Below are positions 17,543 to 27,175 of a stretch of 64,000 nt of DNA, in pieces. How positions within the stretch are numbered: the stretch's first letter is position 1; every line of letters begins with the position of its first letter. The position numbers and the translations under genes were made by a program. The notes beneath the pieces were generated by a model. That model did not search any database, had not been told where the DNA came from, and saw only the letters and a program-made list of their open reading frames with translations. The stretch covers positions 930,001-994,000 of the forward strand of contig JADJWC010000001.1 of NCBI GenBank assembly GCA_016716565.1, in the 5' to 3' direction. The stretch is from a bacterium (GTDB lineage: Bacteria; Bacteroidota; Ignavibacteria; Ignavibacteriales; Ignavibacteriaceae).

Positions 17543-19381
17543 ATGATCGGGACACACACATTAATAGGTAAAAATTTACAGATTGAAATAAACCAGTTAA
17601 ATTTTTTAAAACTTGAGTCCTGGTTTCAAGTTAATCAGATAGAAGCATCTGATAGCGTTTCAATGTTCATCACCCATTACTACGGATATCCGTATACAGT
17701 TTTTACTGATGATATGTGGGCAATAACTGTTGAAGGTATGGTTTATAACTTAAGTAATGAAGAAATAAAATTAAAATGCGAGCTAATTGCTAATAAATTT
17801 ATTAACGATGATAATTATATTGATGAAATCAAAGAGTTCACATGTTTTTGCGATGGTGAATTTATCATACAGATTTATGATAAAAAATCGAGCAGATACT
17901 TAGTATTCAATAACTACTTGGGAAGACTTCCACTTTATTACTCAAACGCAAATAATAATCTTATTATTAGCAGAAGTATTAAAACACACCTGGAGTTCAT
18001 GCCAAAAATAGAACTTGACCTTACCGGCATCGCTGAATTTTTAATGTTTGGATTTACCCTTGGAGATAAAACTTATTTTAAAAATATTCACAGACTGGAA
18101 CCTTCCCAGGCAATTATCATAGAAGATTTTAACAAACTCAACAATTATAGATTGATAAATACTTATAAAATTTCTTATAACAGAAAAAGTGTTAGGATTA
18201 ATAGAGAAGTCATATTAGATAAATTATCAAAGCAATTTTTAAATGATACAAAAAACAGGGTTACTAAACTACGTGAGAATGGTTATGAAATAATTTCTGA
18301 TTTAAGTGGTGGATTTGATAGCCGGGCATTAATAGGCGCATTATCAAAATTTGACAAAAAAATCAAATACTTTACTTATGAATATATCCAAGACGAAAGT
18401 TTGGAAGCAAACAAAATATTTAATGAACTTGGCAAACCAGGTACCTACATTAAATTGAAATTTGATAATATGTTGGATGAGCATAGCATTACGGATTTGG
18501 TATATAAAACTGACGGATTAGTTGATTATATAACAACTTCTATTTGTTATAATGATGCGGTTTCACTGCTAAAATATACCAAGCGTAAAGATAAAATCGC
18601 ACATTTCGGAGGATTCGGAGGTGAGTTTATTAGGCATCCTCAAAGAAGGTATTTTAAATCCATTTTTTATGGTATAGAAAATGGATTGTATTCAACATTA
18701 AAAATAGAGAAAATCATAGAAACTCTTAATTCTTCTACAACTATTTTAGCTGAAATAAGAGATTATTTTATAAGTAAATACAGCGGAAATACTGATGAGC
18801 AATTAAGAAAATTTTACTATGAATATTACCTTCACCACGTGGGACATGCCGGTGAGGAGAGGACTAGAATATTTAATTGGACAGTTCATCCAATGTGGTC
18901 GAAAGATTTTATCAAGCTAATTTTTGAAGAGGTGCCTCTCAAATGGACAGGATATAAATTTTTCATCGATTTTATGAATCAAATTGATTGCAAATTACTA
19001 AATGTCGCCATATATAATAAAGAAATTAATCTTAATTCTGAAAAGAGTATAATTAACTATGAGAAAAAAAATAAAAGTCAATTAGGAATAAAAGCTAAAA
19101 TTTATCATACAGCAAATTATTATATTCCGTTAATAGTAAACTTATATGAAAAAATTAATAGTAAGATAACTGAAAATGGAAAGACTGATAATGAAATTTA
19201 TTCTACATTTTTAAAATATTATAATAAGCTTGAAAAATTAAAATCTATTTTTAATCTTAAGGAAATTCAAGAAAACATAAACAGCCTTGGGAGAAAATAT
19301 AACAGACTAACAACCCTAGTAATATATTTGAGTGAGATCGAGAGAAGGTATCCAGATAAAATCGGGGAAATAAAAAACTAA
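17543..19381 (+). CDS. Asparagine synthase-related protein lacking the glutaminase cysteine
   Basis: 612 residues. The synthetase half has ISDLSGGFDSRALIGALSK (ATP-pyrophosphatase loop near 252-260) and later FGGFGGEFIRHP. The N-terminal half keeps an Ntn-like layout (CDGEFIIQIYDKKSSRYLVFNN, RLPLYYSNANNNLIISRS) but begins MIGTHTLIG, with no Cys2, so glutamine hydrolysis is not expected. Family members of this kind, like beta-lactam synthetase relatives, can use the adenylating half for amide formation with an amine or free ammonia. Its stop overlaps the flippase start (TAATG). The substrate is unknown; a role in modifying the glycan is inferred from context. Confidence 0.82.
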   Translation: MIGTHTLIGKNLQIEINQLNFLKLESWFQVNQIEASDSVSMFITHYYGYPYTVFTDDMWAITVEGMVYNLSNEEIKLKCELIANKFINDDNYIDEIKEFTCFCDGEFIIQIYDKKSSRYLVFNNYLGRLPLYYSNANNNLIISRSIKTHLEFMPKIELDLTGIAEFLMFGFTLGDKTYFKNIHRLEPSQAIIIEDFNKLNNYRLINTYKISYNRKSVRINREVILDKLSKQFLNDTKNRVTKLRENGYEIISDLSGGFDSRALIGALSKFDKKIKYFTYEYIQDESLEANKIFNELGKPGTYIKLKFDNMLDEHSITDLVYKTDGLVDYITTSICYNDAVSLLKYTKRKDKIAHFGGFGGEFIRHPQRRYFKSIFYGIENGLYSTLKIEKIIETLNSSTTILAEIRDYFISKYSGNTDEQLRKFYYEYYLHHVGHAGEERTRIFNWTVHPMWSKDFIKLIFEEVPLKWTGYKFFIDFMNQIDCKLLNVAIYNKEINLNSEKSIINYEKKNKSQLGIKAKIYHTANYYIPLIVNLYEKINSKITENGKTDNEIYSTFLKYYNKLEKLKSIFNLKEIQENINSLGRKYNRLTTLVIYLSEIERRYPDKIGEIKN

Positions 19382-20856
19382 TGTCTAATATCAGAACTCT
19401 GGGAAAAGATACTCTTATCTATGGTCTTGGTTCTGTCCTTCAAAAATTCATTGGCGTTATACTATTACCATTTTATACACGGGCATTAAGTCCGTCGGAA
19501 TACGGTATACTTGATACATTAGCTACACTAAGCTTCTTCATTTCCGTAATTTTTGGATTTGGGTTAGAGGGTGCAACTGGCAGGTACTTTTTTATTGCAG
19601 ATACGGATATAGAAAAAGGCAAAGTATTGTACACTTCAGTAATTATTAAAAATGTTGCAAACTGGCTGCCTGTATTGTTCTTACTGCCCTTTAGCAGTAA
19701 CATTTCTCAAATATTATTTGATAGTTCAGGTTATAGTTGGGTTATTGCTATTGCTCTAATGACGATTCCGTTATCGAATACCGCCAGTTTACAGAATCTA
19801 CTATTTCGCTATTATCGTGAAGTTTGGAAATTTACTGTTATCTTATTACTCCGTGCAATAATAAACCCGCTTGCAGGTGTTCTGCTGGTTGTAGTTTTTA
19901 AATTCGGTGTTCTTGGTGCTGTTTCATCAACATTTATTAGTGTTCTTATTACTTTAATCGTTGGTTACTTGTATTATGCACGTAAAAAATATATCAAACA
20001 ATTCAGTTGGATGTGGGCAAAAAAAATGCTCAAATTCGGTTTCCCTTTAATTTTTACAGGAATTTTATCCTGGGTAAATAGTGTATCCGATCGTTTTTTC
20101 ATACTTCATTATTCCACATTGGATCAGATTGGCTTATTCTCCATAGGAGGAACTTTTTCACAGCCTATTACTTTAATAAATATGGCTATATCAATGAGTT
20201 CAATTGTAATATTTATGTCTATGTATAGTGAAGAAAAGGAAGAGGAGAAACCTAAAACCAAAGCTTTTCTAACAAAGATTTGGTACAGATATCTTGCAAT
20301 TGCAATATCTGTTGCTGCATTCATTTCTGTTTTCAGCTATGATTTAGTAAAATTTATAACTACGCCAGATTATGTTGGGAGTATTTTGGCCATTCCTTTT
20401 TTACTATTCAGCCACATCTTATTTATGAGTAGTGAAATTACTGGAAACGGTATGACGCTAAAAGAACAGAGTAAACCATATTTCTGGATACTGTTAAGTG
20501 CTGCAGGGACTAATTTTGGACTTAATTTTTATTTTGTGCCTAACTTCGGTTTTGTAGGAGCAGCAATTACAACAATAATGTCTAATGTTGTTTACTTTCT
20601 GATATCATATTACTGGTCACAAAAAGTATTTTACATAAAAAGAAATTTCTTTAAGCCAGCGATTTACTTTTTAATATGCCTATCTATCGCAATATTTTTT
20701 CCATTCTATGAGTTGAAAAGCGGAGTGAATATATCTTACCTGGTTAAAACGGCAGCTTTGATTTTGGTGTTAACATTACCTTTTATTTTTAAGATGGTTG
20801 ATTATGGTTTAATTACAAATTTGTACAATAATTTAATGCAAAAAATAAAAGGATGA
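19381..20856 (+). CDS. Wzx-like oligosaccharide flippase
   Basis: 491 residues, about 12-14 hydrophobic segments throughout. The N-terminal pattern LIYGLGSVLQKFIGVILLPFYTRALSPSEYGILD is diagnostic of the polysaccharide-synthesis MOP flippases (given here across residues 13-47). It moves undecaprenyl-diphosphate-linked repeat units across the inner membrane. Together with the Wzy-like protein at 23024 and the Wzc-like kinase at 11284 it makes a Wzx/Wzy-type assembly line. Translation is probably coupled to the preceding gene by a one-base overlap. Confidence 0.93.
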   Translation: MSNIRTLGKDTLIYGLGSVLQKFIGVILLPFYTRALSPSEYGILDTLATLSFFISVIFGFGLEGATGRYFFIADTDIEKGKVLYTSVIIKNVANWLPVLFLLPFSSNISQILFDSSGYSWVIAIALMTIPLSNTASLQNLLFRYYREVWKFTVILLLRAIINPLAGVLLVVVFKFGVLGAVSSTFISVLITLIVGYLYYARKKYIKQFSWMWAKKMLKFGFPLIFTGILSWVNSVSDRFFILHYSTLDQIGLFSIGGTFSQPITLINMAISMSSIVIFMSMYSEEKEEEKPKTKAFLTKIWYRYLAIAISVAAFISVFSYDLVKFITTPDYVGSILAIPFLLFSHILFMSSEITGNGMTLKEQSKPYFWILLSAAGTNFGLNFYFVPNFGFVGAAITTIMSNVVYFLISYYWSQKVFYIKRNFFKPAIYFLICLSIAIFFPFYELKSGVNISYLVKTAALILVLTLPFIFKMVDYGLITNLYNNLMQKIKG

Positions 20857-20941
20857 AGCATTATTTTTAGTTATTGAATCATACTTGTGATTTTAAAAAA
20901 TAAACGTTATGGGTTACAGGATTTATTAATAAATTATTATT

Positions 20942-22123
20942 ATGTATAAAGTAATTTACATTGATAGAATTGCTGGGCATTCTCCGACTATTCCTTCTAG
21001 CATAAAAGACGGTGATAATTATTTTACTATCGGTTGGGGCGGAATAAGTGCTCGAAAATTCAAAGAATTTAATTCTCAAGTGACAGTAGAATGCTGGAAA
21101 ACAGATTATAAAGCTGAGCAAATTTATTCAAGAGAAATTTCCGGAGTTGAATTTAAAATATTTCCTGCTATTTACATTAAATACTTTGGGGATTTCTCCA
21201 GATATATGTTACGACAACTAAGAGAAGAACTCTCAAAAAAACAACCAACTATTATTCATATAACCAGCATCCGACATTTATTATTTTTAAATGTTTTCTT
21301 AAGATTAAAAAAATATCCGGTAGTTGTGCAAAATAATGGAGAATCATCTGCGATTTATAAATCTAAAATTTCGAGCGGGATTAAAAAACTTTTTTATTTA
21401 TTAAATATTCCACTCCAGAAAGCATTTTTTAAGAATATAGACTTGCTTTATATACTTGATGATAGGTTGAGGGCATTCCTTCCTGAAACTGGAGCTTTAA
21501 TAAAAAAACAGACACTTGGAGTAATGCCTGAAAGATTCTATCCTTTAGATAAAAATGATGCAAAAAATCTTTTAAACCTTGATCCAAATAAAAAATATAT
21601 TCTTTATGTGGGAAAACTTAATTATACAAAAAGCCCTGATATTTTAATTGATATCTTTAAAGAATTAAAAAAAAATAGAAAAGATATTGAATTACTGATA
21701 GTAGGTACGAATGAAGGCGATCCATTGATTAATTATGCAAAAGAGGCAGGTGCAATGGTTTATGGAAGAATTTTACACACTGATGTTCATAAATATTTAT
21801 CCGCTGCAGAAGTATATATCCTCGCAAAGTATTCCAAAGAACATGTCTTCGGAGGTATAGGATTACTTCCTGTTGAATCTTTACTATGCAATACACCAGT
21901 AATTGGCGGAAGTTTGGAAAACTTTCCGGAGGCGGATAGAGAATCTGTTGGTTTTGCAGTTTCAGAAACTGAGCAGATGAAAGATGCTATTTTAAAAGTT
22001 ATCGACAAGGAAGTAGTGTTTAGTAATTTAAGAGAAATTGCTGTTAAACACTATTCGTGGGAAAAAATTAGTAAAAATACAGCAGTCGATTTTCAAGAAT
22101 TAATAAATAAATACTATTGTTAA
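20942..22123 (+). CDS. GT4-type glycosyltransferase
   Basis: 393 residues, GT-B fold. The acceptor domain is followed by a donor domain beginning KKYILYVGKLNYTKSPDILI (about 216-235), with the GT4 signature EHVFGGIGLLPVESLLCNTPVIGG (about 300-323). The EX7E-type glutamate pair is visible around GGIGLLPVES. It would add a sugar from a nucleotide donor to the lipid-linked repeat unit on the cytoplasmic side. The FkbM gene starts 5 bases after its stop. Confidence 0.88.
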   Translation: MYKVIYIDRIAGHSPTIPSSIKDGDNYFTIGWGGISARKFKEFNSQVTVECWKTDYKAEQIYSREISGVEFKIFPAIYIKYFGDFSRYMLRQLREELSKKQPTIIHITSIRHLLFLNVFLRLKKYPVVVQNNGESSAIYKSKISSGIKKLFYLLNIPLQKAFFKNIDLLYILDDRLRAFLPETGALIKKQTLGVMPERFYPLDKNDAKNLLNLDPNKKYILYVGKLNYTKSPDILIDIFKELKKNRKDIELLIVGTNEGDPLINYAKEAGAMVYGRILHTDVHKYLSAAEVYILAKYSKEHVFGGIGLLPVESLLCNTPVIGGSLENFPEADRESVGFAVSETEQMKDAILKVIDKEVVFSNLREIAVKHYSWEKISKNTAVDFQELINKYYC

Positions 22124-22128
22124 TCATA

Positions 22129-22878
22129 ATGAAAGAAATGTTTAGAAAAATAGTTTATAAGTATGATATCTTATTCAGATTATATTATAATTTTATATAC
22201 AAGCCACTTGATAAAATTTCTATTTTTCTTGATGATTTAAGCAGAAGCAAGAAAGGAAAAATATTCTTCATACAAGTTGGCGCTAACGATGGAAACTGGG
22301 GAGACAAAATATATAAGTTCATTAGACGTGACAATTGGAATGGTATTTTAATCGAGCCACAAAAGGTGATCTTTAAGCGCTTGTTAAATAATTATAAAAA
22401 GAGAAACAACCTTTTTTTTGAAAATGTAGCAATCGATTCTACTGAAGGGGAGAGAAACTTGTACAAAATTGGTTTCACTGATTCACCATGGGCATCCGGG
22501 ATTTCTTCATTTATTAAGAATGACGTTCAAAAACTGATTGATGCCGGATATATCGAAAAAATGGCAAATGCAGAATCAATTGATTTGCCTTCTGATAAGG
22601 CAGAATGGATAAGCGAAGAGAAAGTTAAAGTCCAAACTCTCAAAAATATTATTGATAAATATCGAGTGAATAAAATCGATTTACTAGTGATTGATGCTGA
22701 AGGTTATGACTTTGAAATTATTAAAACCATTCCTTTTGAGCAAATTAAACCTACTATAATTATTTATGAGAATTCACATTTTAGTGAGGACATAAAGAAA
22801 AACTGTCAAAATTTTTTAATTAATTTTGGCTACAAAATAATACCAGCTGAAGGTAATACTGTTGCGGAATTAGTATAA
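22129..22878 (+). CDS. FkbM-family methyltransferase
   Basis: 249 residues from the ATG at 22129; an in-frame TTG 12 bases upstream is less likely because it lies inside the previous gene. Class I SAM-dependent fold with FFIQVGANDGNWGDKI (motif I), GILIEPQK (motif II acid) and a late IDLLVIDAEGYDFEIIKTIP, the typical FkbM region. Such enzymes O-methylate sugars, often capping or decorating surface glycans. It lies in the run of assembly genes and is followed two bases later by an asparagine synthase remnant. Confidence 0.88.
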   Translation: MKEMFRKIVYKYDILFRLYYNFIYKPLDKISIFLDDLSRSKKGKIFFIQVGANDGNWGDKIYKFIRRDNWNGILIEPQKVIFKRLLNNYKKRNNLFFENVAIDSTEGERNLYKIGFTDSPWASGISSFIKNDVQKLIDAGYIEKMANAESIDLPSDKAEWISEEKVKVQTLKNIIDKYRVNKIDLLVIDAEGYDFEIIKTIPFEQIKPTIIIYENSHFSEDIKKNCQNFLINFGYKIIPAEGNTVAELV

Positions 22879-22880
22879 CT

Positions 22881-22994
22881 ATGTGCGGAATCTGCGAAAT
22901 ATTTAATTATCAATATAGAGTTTATACTGATCAGTTTCTTTCGATGACAAAAATGCTTTGTCGTCTTGGACCTGATGAGGAAGGTCAATTTTGA
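22881..22994 (+). pseudogene. N-terminal remnant of an asparagine synthase
   Basis: A 37-codon frame begins MCGICEIFNYQYRVY and ends with LGPDEEGQF before a TGA. This is the start of a class II glutamine amidotransferase of the AsnB family (MCGICGIFN... and RGPDEEG), including Cys2, but with Gly5 replaced by Glu and no synthetase half. It is two bases after the FkbM stop, so a full asparagine synthase probably once followed in the operon and was deleted. Confidence 0.75.
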
Positions 22995-23023
22995 GTTATA
23001 ACAAAAGATATAACTAAATAATA

Positions 23024-24463
23024 ATGTTGAAATTACTCATCACAGGTATAATTGCATTAACTTTAATATCCGCGTTTTTAATAATAATTCGCAATAAGCC
23101 GGATATGTGGTTCTGGATATTCTTAAATCTATTCTTCGATCCGGGTGGATATGTTTATGGATTTTTAGGCGGCACACTGCTGGGACCATTACATGCTTCA
23201 GATGTTTATCTTGCTGGGATGATAATTTGTTCATTTAATGCAGATATAAACTGGAAATCTGTTTTTCAAGATCCGATCTTCAGAAAGTATTTATTATTTC
23301 TTTTTCTATTTGCTTTATATTACTTCATAGTTTATGGTGGCGTTGCTCCCTACATTCATAATGATTTAGATTATCAAACCTTTTTAATGAAGAACAGAAC
23401 AGTTTTATATAGTTTAATGATTATAATCCTTGTCTATGCTTTCTCATTAAGAGATCTATATCACTTTTACACCGCCACACTGTTAATCGGTACTATTTGC
23501 TTGACATTATTTATTATTTCACTTCTTACTGGCGCAAAATTAATTCCAATAGACCAATCAGCAAGATACACCGGGGAAGAAACGATGAGAATATCAATGC
23601 TAAGTTATGGACTTTTCGATTTGCTATTTCCCCTATCCTTGATAGTTCTCATTATGTCCAAAAAAATTAAGCTGAAATTAAAATACAGAAACTGGTTGTA
23701 TTATAGCGGTGGAATAATGCTGATCATACTTTTATTGACTCTCACTAAACGGACACAAATAGATATTGTAGGAATGATATTAATTATAGTTTTAATAATT
23801 TCATATTTGTTAAGAATGGGGAAACTGTCATCATTATTAAAAATAATTTTTCCCGCTCTGCTTATTATTCTGGTTATGAACTTTACTTTTCCCAAATATG
23901 CAAGCTATATAACTGATGTTGGCAAAGATATCTTTTTGCTAATGACCACCGGCAAGGATTCAAGGGGAAAGAGCGATCAAAGGGTAACGGGCAACAAGGA
24001 TTATGAGCTGGTAAAGAAATATATTGAGAATAATTTATTATTAGGAACCGGTTATACTTATTTATACTGGAAAGATGGACGTGCAACTTCAGCGAGGGGT
24101 GAAGAATTTAGTGTTGCGAGAGATGCAGCCGGTGAAGTACCCATATATTTCTTATTTTTTGGTTATGGAATTTCAGGTGCAGTTTTGATGATACCTTTAT
24201 ACTTTATGATGTTAAAATTATTTTTTAAAATGATAAAACTTCTAAGATTAACTTTGATTGATTTTTTCCAAAGTCCGCTGTCAATAATTTTTTCTATTTA
24301 TTTTTTATTATCAATTGCAACTATATTCACATATAAATTATGGAATCTGAGTAATGATTTCACTTATTCGGGGATGACCAACTCTGCTGTTTTAATGGGG
24401 ATAGGATTGGCTTTATATCGAAACATTTATTTAATAGAATTAACTAATAACTATAAAAAATAG
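23024..24463 (+). CDS. Wzy-like O-antigen polymerase/ligase-family membrane protein
   Basis: 479 residues with about 10-12 hydrophobic segments. A large soluble loop late in the protein (about 300-370) contains QRVTGNKDYELVKKYIENN and LLGTGYTYLYW, a layout typical of the O-antigen polymerase/ligase family; LTKRTQ at about 240 holds the usual basic residue pair. It would link repeat units in the periplasm. It is the only Wzy candidate in the locus. Sequence conservation in this family is low, so ligase function is possible. Confidence 0.8.
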   Translation: MLKLLITGIIALTLISAFLIIIRNKPDMWFWIFLNLFFDPGGYVYGFLGGTLLGPLHASDVYLAGMIICSFNADINWKSVFQDPIFRKYLLFLFLFALYYFIVYGGVAPYIHNDLDYQTFLMKNRTVLYSLMIIILVYAFSLRDLYHFYTATLLIGTICLTLFIISLLTGAKLIPIDQSARYTGEETMRISMLSYGLFDLLFPLSLIVLIMSKKIKLKLKYRNWLYYSGGIMLIILLLTLTKRTQIDIVGMILIIVLIISYLLRMGKLSSLLKIIFPALLIILVMNFTFPKYASYITDVGKDIFLLMTTGKDSRGKSDQRVTGNKDYELVKKYIENNLLLGTGYTYLYWKDGRATSARGEEFSVARDAAGEVPIYFLFFGYGISGAVLMIPLYFMMLKLFFKMIKLLRLTLIDFFQSPLSIIFSIYFLLSIATIFTYKLWNLSNDFTYSGMTNSAVLMGIGLALYRNIYLIELTNNYKK

Positions 24464-24529
24464 TTTATACTTTTATTTATTACAAAAATTCACATAATTT
24501 CACAATAATAAATATAATCAAGATCAACT

Positions 24530-25780
24530 GTGTTATTAAGCAAAAAGAACAATCATGCTATTATATTGTTAACTAGTGGAGTTTTTGGAGGAGCAGAGAG
24601 AAGATTTGCTCAATTGTTTGCGTACTTAGCAGATAATCACCCAAACAAATATTACTTCATAATTACCTGGGATTTGTATTCTAGAATTCTTGAAATATTT
24701 CCTGATTACCCAACTAATAATTTAATTCCAATAGGATCAAAGACCGGCAAAAAAGTCTTGCAGTCCGAAGGTAAATCGACTGTTAAAGAATATAGATTAG
24801 ACCAGCCTGGTTTACTTAAAAAGTTGTACAGATTTCTTAAAAGTTATAGAATTCAAAAAGATTATTTTAGAATGATCGAACACATAAGAAAAGAAAAAAA
24901 TATTAAATGTTTTCTTGGTATTTATAACGGAATAATACCACTATATTTTTATCTGATGAATAAGAAACGAGAATTAGGAATTATATTTTGTGAAATGGAT
25001 AGCTGGTTTAGAGACATCCTTCCCAAAAAAAAGAAATACTGGTACAAAAAATATAGTACTTTCAATTATGCCCTTGAAAACAGTGATTATATTGATTTTC
25101 TGAGCCCATTTATACTGGATGGTATAAGGGGTAGGGGTATAAAGGTAAAAGATGAATCAATATCAATTACACCTTGCTCTTTTACAGATTATTCAAAGTG
25201 TAAAATCGGTGATAAAAGAATTTTCCAGGTTGCGTTTGCCGGAAGGTTGGAGAAAGATAAAAATCCAGATATATTTCTTGAGGCAGCAATTATATTATCA
25301 GAGAAATATCCGGATATAATATTTCATATTATGGGAGAGGGAAGGCTTTCTGCTAATCTCCAATCACAAATTTCCAATCAACAGCTAGAAAATATCATTT
25401 TTCATGGATTTCACTCCTCACCAACTGAAATACTGGCAGATACATCGGTTTTCGTCTCAATTCAAACCACAAATAACTATCCTTCTCAAAGTGTACTTGA
25501 GGCAATGGGCTGTGGAAATGCAATTATCGCAACAGATGTTGGTGATACGAGGATGTTCATTAATGAAAATAACGGCATTTTAATTGAGCGGTATTTAGGC
25601 GAATTAGTAAAAGCAATTGAAACACTTTACTTAGACAAGGATTTGAGAGAACGATTGGGTAGAAATGCCTTTTCTTTTGTACGTGAAAATCATACCATCG
25701 AAAAAATGGCTGATTATTATATTAATTTGTTCGAAAAAGCTTCACTTCGAAATATTAATTCAAGGCGAGGATCACATTAA
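24530..25780 (+). CDS. GT4-type glycosyltransferase
   Basis: 416 residues from a GTG start at 24530. The N-domain opens with AIILLTSGVFGGAERRFAQL, the C-domain with VAFAGRLEKDKNPDIFLEAA (about 236-255), and there is a late signature YPSQSVLEAMGCGNAIIATDVGD (about 320-342). This is a retaining GT-B enzyme using a nucleotide sugar. The GTG start is taken because no in-frame ATG is near and the GGAERR motif lies close to the usual N-terminal position. Confidence 0.88.
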   Translation: MLLSKKNNHAIILLTSGVFGGAERRFAQLFAYLADNHPNKYYFIITWDLYSRILEIFPDYPTNNLIPIGSKTGKKVLQSEGKSTVKEYRLDQPGLLKKLYRFLKSYRIQKDYFRMIEHIRKEKNIKCFLGIYNGIIPLYFYLMNKKRELGIIFCEMDSWFRDILPKKKKYWYKKYSTFNYALENSDYIDFLSPFILDGIRGRGIKVKDESISITPCSFTDYSKCKIGDKRIFQVAFAGRLEKDKNPDIFLEAAIILSEKYPDIIFHIMGEGRLSANLQSQISNQQLENIIFHGFHSSPTEILADTSVFVSIQTTNNYPSQSVLEAMGCGNAIIATDVGDTRMFINENNGILIERYLGELVKAIETLYLDKDLRERLGRNAFSFVRENHTIEKMADYYINLFEKASLRNINSRRGSH

Positions 25781-26127
25781 TTTTTTGATTGAAATTGTAA
25801 GCTTGGTTGGCTAACCAGTTAAATATAATGGTTTATTTTTGATCAGAGTTAGTTCCTTTCAGATAAACAATCAGTTTTCAAAAAAAAATAATATTGTCTT
25901 CTAAGAGATAACCGAATAAAACCATTACCCATGACGAGTTAAAAATTATTTCAGAAGTGTTATCAGAGGAAAAGTTGAATTCTGGAAAGGTTTTAATTAT
26001 ACCTAAATAGTGTTTACCTAATTTATTTTCTATTGGGAAAGTATTTTGTATCAAAAAGACTCCATATTTGTTATATGTGAATATTCCGGTAATGATTATT
26101 GTCAAGGAAGTTAATGATGGTAGTAGC
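25781..26127. other. Intergenic, possible degraded coding remnant
   Basis: About 347 bases between two + strand genes. A short open stretch near 25920-26010 reads THDELKIISEVLSEEKLNSG but has no start and no recognised family. I see no repeat or RNA. Confidence 0.35.
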
Positions 26128-27060
26128 ATGAATAAAATAATAAATTTTCATGATGTCAGAAATATTCTCTGGTTTGAGAAAACCTTAAATATCTTGAAAA
26201 GCAGGTTTAGATTAGTTAAAACAAAAGATATCGAAGATTTTTATTATAACAAAAAAACATTAAATAATGCATGTCATGTAACTATTGACGATGGTGATAA
26301 AACTTTTTATCATATTATTTATCCTGTATTAAAAAAAATTAATGTACCTGCAACGCTCTTTGTATCAGCTGAAATTTGTTCTAAGCATTCAAATTTTTGG
26401 TTTCAGGAGATAAGATCATTTGACTCTGATAGAGTTAAAAAAATTATTTGTGATTTTTATAATCTTGACATAAATATATTAAAAATTTATCCGGTTAATG
26501 TGATTTTGAAAAACATGAGTATCGGTCAAATATGGACAATTATAAACAAATATAAATCAATTTATGGAATTACATCCGACGAAAAGTATAATATGTCAAT
26601 TGATCAGCTTCGGGAAATTGATAAAGAAGGATTAGTCACCATCGGTGCACATACAATGAATCATCCTATTTTAGCAAATGAAAATGAGGATGTCAGTAAA
26701 AAGGAAATAATAAGTTCTTTTAAAGAACTTGAAAATGTGCTTCAACACGAAATTAACTATTTTGCCTATCCAAATGGAACAATAATACTAGACTACTCAA
26801 CAAGAGAAATAGAAATACTTAGAAATATGAATTGCAGATTAGCTTTTTCTATGGAAGCTAAAAATTTTACCGTAAATGACGATCCTTTAGTAATACCGAG
26901 ATTTGGACTTTCTACAGGTAACCAATTATTTGTGACAACTAAACTTATTTTAGGCAAGTACTGGAACTCAATAAAGTATCTCAAATCAGCCAGCGAAATA
27001 GAGTTGCGAATTGATCTTAAGAGGAAAATAGATTTTAATAAACTTAATTTTGAGGCCTAG
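26128..27060 (+). CDS. Polysaccharide deacetylase (NodB/CE4-like)
   Basis: 310 residues from the ATG at 26128; an upstream in-frame TTG at 26068 would add 20 residues without similarity to the family. CE4 motifs: CHVTIDDGDKTF (metal-binding Asp pair), GAHTMNHPIL (the HxxxH metal ligands) and FAYPNGT. Such enzymes remove N- or O-acetyl groups from sugars, usually outside the cytoplasm, though no signal peptide is visible here. A second deacetylase of a different subtype is at 52001. It would tailor the glycan made by this locus. Confidence 0.87.
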   Translation: MNKIINFHDVRNILWFEKTLNILKSRFRLVKTKDIEDFYYNKKTLNNACHVTIDDGDKTFYHIIYPVLKKINVPATLFVSAEICSKHSNFWFQEIRSFDSDRVKKIICDFYNLDINILKIYPVNVILKNMSIGQIWTIINKYKSIYGITSDEKYNMSIDQLREIDKEGLVTIGAHTMNHPILANENEDVSKKEIISSFKELENVLQHEINYFAYPNGTIILDYSTREIEILRNMNCRLAFSMEAKNFTVNDDPLVIPRFGLSTGNQLFVTTKLILGKYWNSIKYLKSASEIELRIDLKRKIDFNKLNFEA

Positions 27061-27175
27061 GTCTTGCAATAATCGAAGCGTACTTATTTTGTTTGAAGTG
27101 CTTTCATTTTTTCAATATTTACATAAATGTTTATAAAATTAAACATTTACATTAAAATACATTGACCAATTTTCT

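Noticed and set aside
25878..26129. 83-codon minus-strand frame in the gap before the first deacetylase
   Set aside because: No recognised domain, no ribosome site and overlap with the deacetylase start; likely chance in AT-rich DNA.
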